Assembly (NCBI RefSeq): GCF_002236805.1 | Contig: NZ_NIQA01000001.1 | Location: 186,001-250,000, forward strand | Direction of reading: 5' to 3' | Length of the DNA stretch: 64,000 nucleotides | Origin: Pusillimonas sp. T2 | GTDB taxonomy: Bacteria > Pseudomonadota > Gammaproteobacteria > Burkholderiales > Burkholderiaceae_B | Shown: piece by piece, positions 49,651-57,415 of the stretch | Layout: every line of letters begins with the position of its first letter | Position numbering within the stretch: position 1 is the first letter of the stretch | Program-made: the position numbers and the translations under genes | Notes under the pieces: generated by a model | Databases searched by the model: none | What the model was told of the DNA's origin: nothing | The model's input: only the letters and a program-made list of their open reading frames with translations

Positions 49651-50973
49651 ATGAAACCCAACATTATCTATATTGTTTCGGACGACCTGGGTTACGCTGA
49701 CCTAGGCTGCTATGGCGGGCGGGAGGCCCAATTCGGGCCGGTGTCACCTCATATTGACCAATTAGCCGCCGAAGGCGTGAAATTCACCCAGGGTTATGCC
49801 AACTCACCGGTGTGTTCGCCCACACGCTTTGCGCTCATGACGATGCGCTATCAATATCACGTTCGGGCTGGCCTCGAAGAGCCCATTAGTAGCCGCAGCA
49901 AGGGCAGCACAACACTTGGGCTGCCGCCCGAACTACCGACGCTACCCCGGTTACTGGGCGAAGCCGGCTATAACACGGCGTTAATTGGCAAGTGGCATCT
50001 AGGGTATCCGCCATCGTTCGGCCCGTTACGGTCGGGCTATGACGAGTTTTTCGGCATTATGGCCGGGGGCGTCGACTACTTTACCCACTGCAGCAGTACG
50101 GGTGATCACGACCTGTACATTGACGAGGAAGAGCACAAAGAGGTTGGCTACCTGACCGACGTGCTGTCGAACCGGGCCGTTGATTACATCGAGCGCATGG
50201 CACCCGATGCCAAAGCAGGCAAACCTTTCTTCCTGAGCTTGCATTACACCGCGCCTCACTGGCCCTGGGAAACTCGCGACGATGCTCACGTCGCACCCGA
50301 GATCGCCAAGAACCTGTTCCATCTGGATGGCGGCAACGTCGATAGCTACCGAAAGATGATTCACCACATGGACGAAGGTATTGGCTGGATCATGAGCGCG
50401 CTGCGCACGCAGGGGCTGGATCAAAACACCCTGGTCGTCTTTACCAGCGACAATGGCGGTGAGCGCTTCAGCGACAACTGGCCATTGGTCGGCGGCAAAA
50501 TGGACCTGACCGAAGGGGGAATTCGCGTCCCCTGGATCGCTCGCTGGCCAGCCGTCATTCCTGCAAATACGGTGTCGACACAACATTGCATGACCATGGA
50601 CTGGTCGGCGACCATGCTCTATCTTGGCGACGGTAAACCCCACCCAGCCTACCCGCTAGACGGTATATCGCTGGAACAAGTACTGAAAAATCCCTCAGAT
50701 ACCTTCGAACGTCCTTTGTACTGGCGCATGAACCATCGCAGTCAACGTGCTTTGCGCATGGGCGATTGGAAATATCTGAAAGTAGACGATGCGGAATATC
50801 TGTTCAACCTAAAGGCCGACGAACGCGAACGCTCCAACCAAGGAAAACGCGAACCCGGCCGCCTTGCACAAATGCGCGCGCATTGGCTGGAATGGAACAC
50901 CAGCATCCCCACCATCCCAGAGGACGCCATGGTTAGCCTAGGGTATTCGTACAAGGATATGCCGCAGCGCTAG
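49651..50973 (+). CDS. Cytosolic type I (formylglycine) sulfatase
   Basis: A 440-residue alkaline-phosphatase-superfamily sulfatase. The formylglycine cysteine is Cys55 in VCSPTR; the usual TGR after CxPxR is replaced by TMR. Metal and sulfate ligands are in VSDDLGYAD (Asp11-Asp12), GKWHLG, HYTAPHWPW, TSDNGG and GGKMDL. No signal peptide is present, so hydrolysis would happen in the cytosol after import. GGA lies upstream of the ATG; an upstream TTG is weaker. It follows the tsaD-like gene by 84 bp and ends before a bidirectional terminator. A maturase (FGE) gene is not in the window. Confidence 0.92.
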   Translation: MKPNIIYIVSDDLGYADLGCYGGREAQFGPVSPHIDQLAAEGVKFTQGYANSPVCSPTRFALMTMRYQYHVRAGLEEPISSRSKGSTTLGLPPELPTLPRLLGEAGYNTALIGKWHLGYPPSFGPLRSGYDEFFGIMAGGVDYFTHCSSTGDHDLYIDEEEHKEVGYLTDVLSNRAVDYIERMAPDAKAGKPFFLSLHYTAPHWPWETRDDAHVAPEIAKNLFHLDGGNVDSYRKMIHHMDEGIGWIMSALRTQGLDQNTLVVFTSDNGGERFSDNWPLVGGKMDLTEGGIRVPWIARWPAVIPANTVSTQHCMTMDWSATMLYLGDGKPHPAYPLDGISLEQVLKNPSDTFERPLYWRMNHRSQRALRMGDWKYLKVDDAEYLFNLKADERERSNQGKREPGRLAQMRAHWLEWNTSIPTIPEDAMVSLGYSYKDMPQR

Positions 50974-50994
50974 CCGCGTCGGCCATAGACGCCG

Positions 50995-51037
50995 CAAAAA
51001 AGCCGATGCCGCTTTGACGCGACATCGGCTTTTTTGC
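50995..51037. terminator. Bidirectional terminator between the converging sulfatase and TRAP operons
   Basis: GCAAAAAAGCCGATG...CATCGGCTTTTTTGC forms a long stem with extra GCG pairing near the loop, and T6 runs on both strands. It serves both operons. Confidence 0.9.
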
Positions 51038-51093
51038 ACCCTACACAAACTTTAATTGCAGCTCCAAGTTGATGACTGCTGTACCGCTAAGAC

Positions 51094-52383
51094 CTAAAAC
51101 CATTGCAATGGCGCCAGCACCAAACCGGGCCAAGCCATAATCACGGCGATCAACAACAGATTAGCGACAATGAAAGGTGCCACACCACGATAAATCGTAG
51201 ATAAAGGCACATCGGGCAGCAACGACTTGACTGTGAACACATTCATGCCTACCGGTGGGGTCAACATCCCCAGTTCCACCATGACCACCACAAAAACGCC
51301 AAACCAAACCGGATTTATGCCCATATCAATGGCCACTACAGTAAACACCGGTGCCGTCAGCAACAGTACGCTCATGACTTCCATCAGCGCGCCCAATAGC
51401 AGATAAATCGCAACCATCGCCAGTAATACACCCAAGGTTGAAAAGCCACTGGTTTGTATCCACTCGACCAACTGCGCCGTCATGCCAGACAAGGTAATAA
51501 AATTAGCGAACACCAGCGCACCAAAGACAATGACAAAAATCATCGCCGTCGTTACGGCGGTTTCTTTCAGGCACTCGAGCAAAATCCGCAGCGTCATTTT
51601 TCGGCGGGCCAACCCAATAAGGAAGGCGCCCATGGCGCCAATGCCTGCGCACTCAGTAGCTGTAAATACACCGCCATACAGCCCACCCATGACCAGCACA
51701 AACAGCAACAAGGTCGACCAGACGCCTTTAAGGGCAATGAACCGTTGCTTGTAAGGCATGCTTTCGCCACGCGGCCCGAGGTCTGGACGCATCAAGACGG
51801 TAAACCAGACCGTAGCGATAAAAAACACAAGCAACAAAATGCCCGGCACGATTGCCGCAATAAACAGCAGACGAATGTCGGTCTCGGTAAGCAACCCGAA
51901 GATCACCAACGGCACAGAAGGTGGAATCAAAACACCAAGCACCCCACCGGAAGCTACCGAGCCCGTAGACAACTTGTCGTTGTACCCTAGGCGACGCATG
52001 GGCGGCATGGCCACTTTGGTCATGGTTGCGGCCGTAGCAATGGAACTACCCGAAATGGCGGCAAACAATCCGCACGCGGCCACTGTGGCGTGGGCCAACC
52101 CTCCACGCAAATGCCCCAGCCACGCATACGCTGCATCGTAAAGCTCGGCACTGATGTCCGCTTTATGAACAAACAAACCCATGAGAATGAACATGGGCAA
52201 CACTGACATGCCGTAATTTGCAGAAGAATCAACAACGATTTGCCCAAGCATGTACAGCGCCGGGTCTATCCCCCGCAAAGCTGCATATCCGCCCACCCCC
52301 GCCAATAAAAGCGAAAAAGCCAACGGCACTCCAGCAAAGGCCAATAAAAAAACAACGCAAAATCCAATTAATGCAATAGTCAT
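51094..52383 (-). CDS. dctM: TRAP transporter large permease (DctM)
   Basis: A 429-residue DctM subunit with about 12 hydrophobic helices. FVVVMVELGMLTPPVGMNVFTVKSL near the end and VLGVLIPPSVPLVIFG in the middle are the family motifs. It forms the sodium-coupled channel with DctQ. The start at 52383 overlaps the DctQ stop as ATGA; an in-frame ATG at 52416 would extend into DctQ. It imports C4-dicarboxylates or aromatic carboxylates in other organisms. Confidence 0.95.
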   Translation of the reverse strand: MTIALIGFCVVFLLAFAGVPLAFSLLLAGVGGYAALRGIDPALYMLGQIVVDSSANYGMSVLPMFILMGLFVHKADISAELYDAAYAWLGHLRGGLAHATVAACGLFAAISGSSIATAATMTKVAMPPMRRLGYNDKLSTGSVASGGVLGVLIPPSVPLVIFGLLTETDIRLLFIAAIVPGILLLVFFIATVWFTVLMRPDLGPRGESMPYKQRFIALKGVWSTLLLFVLVMGGLYGGVFTATECAGIGAMGAFLIGLARRKMTLRILLECLKETAVTTAMIFVIVFGALVFANFITLSGMTAQLVEWIQTSGFSTLGVLLAMVAIYLLLGALMEVMSVLLLTAPVFTVVAIDMGINPVWFGVFVVVMVELGMLTPPVGMNVFTVKSLLPDVPLSTIYRGVAPFIVANLLLIAVIMAWPGLVLAPLQWF

Positions 52384-52883
52384 TCTGACCCCTCTTTGCC
52401 TTGCACTCCGCGCCACATCAGGCCCAACGCCAATAATGCCGAGATTGCAGCCAGAGTCGCCAATGAAAAGCTCAGAGGCGCAAATGGCAGATTAAGAACT
52501 TCAGTACGATTACCGGCATCGAGATCTTCAGTGGCTTGCACCCAAAGACGCCACGACAACAAAAGCAACGCCCCCATGCTCAGACCGTCGCAAAGCACCA
52601 TTTTCAGGCGTCGCACGCCACCTTTCACCCACCCGTCAACGAGGCTAACGCTGACATGCTGACGGCTTCGTGTGACCAGCGGCAAGGCAATAAAAATAAC
52701 CAACGCCATCGAATACTCGATAATTTCCATACTGCCCTTTACCGGGGCAGAAAATAAATATCGGGCAAACACATCGATAAACGTGAGCACCACAATGATG
52801 GCAACGGGGATGGCGCAAAGCAACCCAAGAGTGCGCTCCAACAGACCCGCGCCCGTCGTTTCAGATCCGGTATTCAAATTCAT
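52380..52883 (-). CDS. dctQ: TRAP transporter small permease (DctQ)
   Basis: A 167-residue DctQ subunit with four hydrophobic helices (FIDVFARYLFSAPVKGSMEI is the first conserved loop). It follows the ADH gene after 127 bp and overlaps dctM by 4 bp. It provides the second membrane part of the importer with DctM and the DctP protein encoded at the operon's start. Confidence 0.93.
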   Translation of the reverse strand: MNLNTGSETTGAGLLERTLGLLCAIPVAIIVVLTFIDVFARYLFSAPVKGSMEIIEYSMALVIFIALPLVTRSRQHVSVSLVDGWVKGGVRRLKMVLCDGLSMGALLLLSWRLWVQATEDLDAGNRTEVLNLPFAPLSFSLATLAAISALLALGLMWRGVQGKEGSE

Positions 52884-53010
52884 GAAAAGCCCTTTTCAAA
52901 ACACAGCACCAAGAACGGTTCGAGCACGGCCTGCAGAACGGCTAACCGCACCATCGAATCACGATCCAGCATTCCGTCCGCAGACCGTTGACGTACTTGC
53001 GGATAATAAG

Positions 53011-54138
53011 TTAGTGTGCAAAACGAAGTACCGGCTTTACTGTCTTGCCCGAAATAGCATCTTCAATCGCTTCATTGATTTGCCCAAACGGGTACATGCG
53101 TACCAGCCGTTCAAACGGGAAGCGCCCCAACGCTTGCATTTCGATGAGTTTGGGAATGAAGACATCGGCGTTGGAGTCGCCCTCGACAATGCCCCGCAAA
53201 GTTTTGCCATTCAGCATCACATCGCGCACATCAACTTCAAGCACCGACCCGACCGGAGCGCCCCCTACAAAACCGCAGCGCCCTAGTGGCGCAAGGCAGT
53301 CAATGGCTTGCCGCAACACCGCAGTGACCGCAGTCGTATCAAGACTGACATTAGCGCCGCCACCGGTGACCCGAGCAATTTCCACCACAACATCGCTGCT
53401 GCCATCGGCAAGCACAGTGTGGGTTGCACCTAGTTCTGTGGCCAAAGCAAGTCGTTCAGCAACGCGATCAACCGCCACAATCGTGGCTGCCCCCAAAGCC
53501 TTGGCAGCCATCAAGGCCGACAAGCCCACGGCACCCGTGCCGAAAACGACCACCGATTCGGCTAAGCCTGGTTTAAGCACATTGATAATCGCGCCGGCAC
53601 CGGTCTGAATACCACAGCCCAAAGGACCGAGCATTTCAAACACCTCGGATGACACGGTGTCGGGGACTTTAACGACGTTGCGCTCGGTACAAATCGAATA
53701 TGTCGCAAACGACGATTGGCCAAAGAAATTGTGGCGCACTGGCTGACCGCCTCGAGACAACGCCGTTGATCCGTCTGGACGCTGACCTAAAAAGTTGGTT
53801 CCGAAAAAGTTCGTGCAATAGCTTTCGGCATGTGCATGACAACTGCCGCAGTGGCCGCAAGAATTAAAGCTCATCACCACTCGGTCGCCCACTTTGACTT
53901 TGGTCACCGACTTACCCACAGCCTCGACAATACCAGCCCCTTCGTGGCCAAGCACCATCGGTTGTTCGACAGGGAACGGGCGACGCATCACGGAAATATC
54001 AGTATGACAAACGCCGGTTGCCACCAGCTTTACTCGAATCTCGTTATCGCGTGGCGGCTCGATGTCAAGCACCTCGATAGTGAGCGCCTGATTCGGCGCG
54101 TTCAAAACCGCCGCATTTATCTTTAATGTGGCAGTCAT
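53011..54138 (-). CDS. Zinc-dependent alcohol dehydrogenase, aryl-alcohol (XylB-like) type
   Basis: A 375-residue MDR-family Zn alcohol dehydrogenase. Catalytic zinc ligands are in GVCHTD and GHEGAG with the later Cys in GPLGCGIQTG; the structural zinc site is CGHCGSCHAHAESYC. The NAD+ fold has VVVFGTGAVGLSALMAA. It is closest in style to benzyl/aryl alcohol dehydrogenases, which take hydroxymethylarenes to aldehydes. It follows the second Rieske gene with a TAATG overlap, so it probably oxidises that enzyme's product. A class III glutathione-dependent formaldehyde dehydrogenase role is less likely. Confidence 0.9.
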   Translation of the reverse strand: MTATLKINAAVLNAPNQALTIEVLDIEPPRDNEIRVKLVATGVCHTDISVMRRPFPVEQPMVLGHEGAGIVEAVGKSVTKVKVGDRVVMSFNSCGHCGSCHAHAESYCTNFFGTNFLGQRPDGSTALSRGGQPVRHNFFGQSSFATYSICTERNVVKVPDTVSSEVFEMLGPLGCGIQTGAGAIINVLKPGLAESVVVFGTGAVGLSALMAAKALGAATIVAVDRVAERLALATELGATHTVLADGSSDVVVEIARVTGGGANVSLDTTAVTAVLRQAIDCLAPLGRCGFVGGAPVGSVLEVDVRDVMLNGKTLRGIVEGDSNADVFIPKLIEMQALGRFPFERLVRMYPFGQINEAIEDAISGKTVKPVLRFAH

Positions 54139-55181
54139 TATGCGTCCTGCACACTTTCGTGAACCAGTCTTGATTCCTGATCGATAAGACGATCAATCAT
54201 GGCCCGAACCCGGCCCAGCGCAGCATCGCTTCGTACGGCTTTAGGCTTGACCTCTGGCGCACTGTTCATGACCTCTTGTTGAGCTTCTATTACCCAACGA
54301 TCTTCGGCAAACGCGGTCGACATACCGATACCTACCTTTTCAATAATGCCTAGGTCATCATGCGGAAATTGGCACGGCTGAATCCAGAAGTAATGTGTGG
54401 TTTGCTCGGTTTCGGGCGTTAACAACGAAAAATGACGCAAATGCAAACCGCCCGGCCGTTCGTGAGGCGCATCGTCGTCGCCAGCAGATACCGAGCCGGC
54501 CCAGTTCTCAAAAACGGATGGCAACCACCAAATTTGACGATTCCAGAAGTCGACAGGGCCTGTAAACTTACCCGCCATGGCATGCAATGGCGAAGGCTGA
54601 CAATTACGAATCACCCGATTCAACTTGATGCCGCGATCGAATGACGTAATTTCGGGACGAGCATTGGGAAACTCGCTATTGCCGAGCGTGGTTCGGTGCA
54701 CAAACGTCAGGTGCGAGAAATCGAGCAGGTTATCGGCGATGAGCTGGTAATTTGCCTTGTAGTGGATATAACCGCTAGCAGTCGGCCAGTCTGGCGCATT
54801 GTTCCAGTGCACATCAACAATCTCGTCGCGACTAGCCAGCTCCGGGTCACCCAACCAGATCCATAAAAAGCCATGCTGCTCCACCAGCGGGAAGCGACGT
54901 ACACACATACCTGGCGGAATCACGTCTTGCCCGGGAATTTCTACGCAATCGCCCTGAGCGTCAAACTTCATGCCGTGATAACGACAACGGATACCGCCCT
55001 CTTCGACGTCACCCAGCGACAAGGGGGCAAGACGATGACAGCACCGATCTTCAAGCGCTACGGCCGTACCGTCGGACAGACGAAAAAGCACCACTTTTTC
55101 GTTCAGCAATGTGCGGGCGAGAGGTTTTTCGGTACATTCGGGGGCCGTTGCGGCCACGTACCAAGCGTTCTTGATAAACAT
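54138..55181 (-). CDS. Rieske non-heme iron oxygenase, second TsaM/VanA-like paralogue
   Basis: A 347-residue Rieske oxygenase of the same class as the one at 46313, but clearly diverged. Rieske ligands are Cys47/His49 and Cys66/His69; the mononuclear site is Asp150, Asp154, His157 and His162 (ADNLLDFSHLTFVH). The N terminus MFIKNAWYVAA and the DAALGRVRAMIDRL tail also match its partner. The start at 55181 has AGGTGG upstream; a GTG at 55190 is an alternative. It is transcribed with a TRAP binding protein and an aryl alcohol dehydrogenase. Confidence 0.9.
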   Translation of the reverse strand: MFIKNAWYVAATAPECTEKPLARTLLNEKVVLFRLSDGTAVALEDRCCHRLAPLSLGDVEEGGIRCRYHGMKFDAQGDCVEIPGQDVIPPGMCVRRFPLVEQHGFLWIWLGDPELASRDEIVDVHWNNAPDWPTASGYIHYKANYQLIADNLLDFSHLTFVHRTTLGNSEFPNARPEITSFDRGIKLNRVIRNCQPSPLHAMAGKFTGPVDFWNRQIWWLPSVFENWAGSVSAGDDDAPHERPGGLHLRHFSLLTPETEQTTHYFWIQPCQFPHDDLGIIEKVGIGMSTAFAEDRWVIEAQQEVMNSAPEVKPKAVRSDAALGRVRAMIDRLIDQESRLVHESVQDA

Positions 55182-55222
55182 AATATCCACCTAATGATTG
55201 AAGCGGGTGAGCCGACGAGCCT

Positions 55223-56239
55223 TTACTTGTTCGCTTCGGCCTGGGTTTTATAGAATTCGAGCGCTTCCTGACCGTTCACGCCTAGCTTTTCGGCGTCATC
55301 AAGCCAGGCTTGGGTAATAGGTTTGGCCAACGCATGAAGATCTTTTGTGAAAGATTCGTCGGCCAGATGAAACTTCGTACCACTTGCGGCCGCCTTGGCA
55401 CGCGCCGACGTTTCAAGCTCGTCATATACCTTCATGCTTTGTGCAAGCGCTTCACCGCTAATCGCCGAGATCGCTTCGCGATCAGCCTGCGAAAGCGCCG
55501 CCCAACGCTTTTTATTGATGAACAAGACAAACGACGGCGCTGTCAGGCTTCCTGTCACATCGGTAACGTCAGTGGCGTAAGACACCGTTTTAAGACCATC
55601 GGCGTCCGAGACCGAGTAGCCGACGAAAGCATCGACCGTTCGGCCCGAAATCGCTTCGTAACTCCGGGCTGCAGGGGCAACCACAACGCCGGCACCAGCT
55701 GCCTCGACCACCTTGGCAGGAACGCCCGGGATGGAATAGACTTTTTGACCTTTGAGATTGTCAATGCCGTTGATTGGGCCTTTCATGCCGAACATGACAC
55801 CGGGCGGTAACACAAACATACCCAGCACCTGAACGTCGGCCAGTTCGTTGACTTTGGCAAAGTGTTCTTGGTAGGTGCGCCATAAGGCAACCGAACTCCC
55901 CCGCGAGGTCGTGTTCACAAAGGGCAGGTGGGCGATTTGGTTAAGCTTGGCCTGCTCGGTCAACAAGCCATGAAACTGATACGCCACATCAAAAACCCCC
56001 TTGGTCACGCTGGGCAATTGCTGATGCGGCGCCGCAAGACTCGCAGGTGCCACGTCAACTTTCACCCGACCGTCGGTCGCCTGACCGACACGCTCAGCCC
56101 AAGGCTTGATGACAATGTCGGTAACCGGGTGCGTGGGCGACAAAAAGCTGTTTAGCAACAACGTGGTTGTTTTCGCAGATGCAACCAACGGGGCGCAGGC
56201 CGATAGAACCAATGCCGATAAAAGGCGCTTGTATTTCAT
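55223..56239 (-). CDS. dctP: TRAP transporter solute-binding protein (DctP)
   Basis: A 338-residue DctP-family binding protein. The N terminus MKYKRLLSALVLSACAPL has a lipobox-like LSAC at residues 12-15 and an alternative signal-peptidase I site at ASA near residue 22, so a lipidated or free form are both possible. The core contains AYQFHGLLTEQAKLNQIAHLPFVN and YSIPGVPAKVVEAAG, typical of the family. It is the first gene of the operon with the second Rieske oxygenase, and is split from DctQM by two enzyme genes, an unusual order. Confidence 0.92.
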   Translation of the reverse strand: MKYKRLLSALVLSACAPLVASAKTTTLLLNSFLSPTHPVTDIVIKPWAERVGQATDGRVKVDVAPASLAAPHQQLPSVTKGVFDVAYQFHGLLTEQAKLNQIAHLPFVNTTSRGSSVALWRTYQEHFAKVNELADVQVLGMFVLPPGVMFGMKGPINGIDNLKGQKVYSIPGVPAKVVEAAGAGVVVAPAARSYEAISGRTVDAFVGYSVSDADGLKTVSYATDVTDVTGSLTAPSFVLFINKKRWAALSQADREAISAISGEALAQSMKVYDELETSARAKAAASGTKFHLADESFTKDLHALAKPITQAWLDDAEKLGVNGQEALEFYKTQAEANK

Positions 56240-56322
56240 TTTTGTCTCCGTATATGTATTTGTTTTGAGTAGCCATAATAGATGCGGCTCTGTATGCTTA
56301 ACAAATCAGTTTTATTGCTCTG

Positions 56323-56334
56323 TGATCAGAAAAA
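56323..56334. promoter_or_regulatory. TsaR-like operator half-site upstream of the second LysR gene
   Basis: On the minus strand, TTTTTCTGATCA is identical over 12 bp to the core of the inverted repeat at 46205-46229. It lies in the 157-bp gap between dctP and the LysR gene. Only one arm is conserved here, and the outer arm is not a perfect repeat. Confidence 0.6.
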
Positions 56335-56396
56335 CCAATAAGCCAATTTAGCCATCACGCGCGCAAACAACCTCAACCACTTGCATGTGAAGCCCA

Positions 56397-57287
56397 ATGA
56401 AAATTCAAACGCTCAAAGCCCTTTTGCGGATCAACGAGATGGGAAGTATTCGCGCGGCGGCGCTGGCTCTGCATATCTCGCAGCCGGCCCTTACTCTGGC
56501 CATACAGCAACTAGAAGACGAAGTGGGCGCACCACTACTAATACGCACTAAGCGCGGGGTGACATTCACGGCCTATGGCAACGCCGTCCTGCAGCATGCG
56601 CAACTTATCGTGTCGGAAAGCCAGCGTATCAATGAGGAAATCGCGCAGATGCGGGGGCATTGGGAAGGACAAATCAGGCTGTCCTCGGCGCCGGCCATAT
56701 CATTGACAATCTTGCCGCAAGCGCTGCGGCCTTTCATGGCCAAACACACAGGAATCAAGGTGCATTGCATTGACGGGCTGTCACCCATGATCAATCCTGC
56801 TCTCAGGTCGGGCGGGCTTGACTTTGCCCTGACACCGGTAGAGCTGGATAACATTGAGCCGGGCCTGACCGTAGAACCTTTGTGCGAACGCAAAATTGTC
56901 ATCGCCGCACATAAATCGAACCCCTTGGCCAAGGCCACACGCCTTGAAGAACTGCAAAGCGCCCGTTGGCTGTACGCAACCCCAAGACCGGGTCCAGGCG
57001 CACATATAGAAAAAGCTTTTAGCGCAGCAGGCCTTGAGCCCCCAAAACCAGTCATGATTTGCGAGTCGTTGTTGACGCTACCCGACCTTCTAGTCGACTC
57101 AAACTTCGTCACCACGCTGCCAAATATTATTTTTGAACGAGCGCAGCATACCCACGACCTGTGCGCCATTCCTGTTCAAGAGCCCATCCCCACACTGCAA
57201 ATCGGCATCCTTCGCATGGAAAGTGTCCCTCTGACTCCGGCTACGCAAGAACTGTTGAGCTGGATTCGCTTTGCGGCCAACAACTAA
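56397..57287 (+). CDS. LysR-type regulator, second TsaR-like paralogue
   Basis: A 296-residue LysR-type regulator, paralogous to the one at 45272: MKIQTLKALLRINEMGSIRA...ISQPALTLAIQQLEDEVGAPLL and APAISLTILPQALRPF. It is divergent from the DctP-Rieske-ADH-DctQM operon and probably regulates it, perhaps through the shared 12-bp element. A second possibility is that both regulators respond to the same compound. Confidence 0.9.
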   Translation: MKIQTLKALLRINEMGSIRAAALALHISQPALTLAIQQLEDEVGAPLLIRTKRGVTFTAYGNAVLQHAQLIVSESQRINEEIAQMRGHWEGQIRLSSAPAISLTILPQALRPFMAKHTGIKVHCIDGLSPMINPALRSGGLDFALTPVELDNIEPGLTVEPLCERKIVIAAHKSNPLAKATRLEELQSARWLYATPRPGPGAHIEKAFSAAGLEPPKPVMICESLLTLPDLLVDSNFVTTLPNIIFERAQHTHDLCAIPVQEPIPTLQIGILRMESVPLTPATQELLSWIRFAANN

Positions 57288-57415
57288 CCACCACTGCCGT
57301 TTACCGAGCCACGAAAACAGCTATAAAAAACATTACTTTTAGGCCCAGAAAAGATAAACTGGAAAACAATTGCATTTAATATGTAATAGGCTTCCAACTT
57401 TTAGCAATAGGCCAA

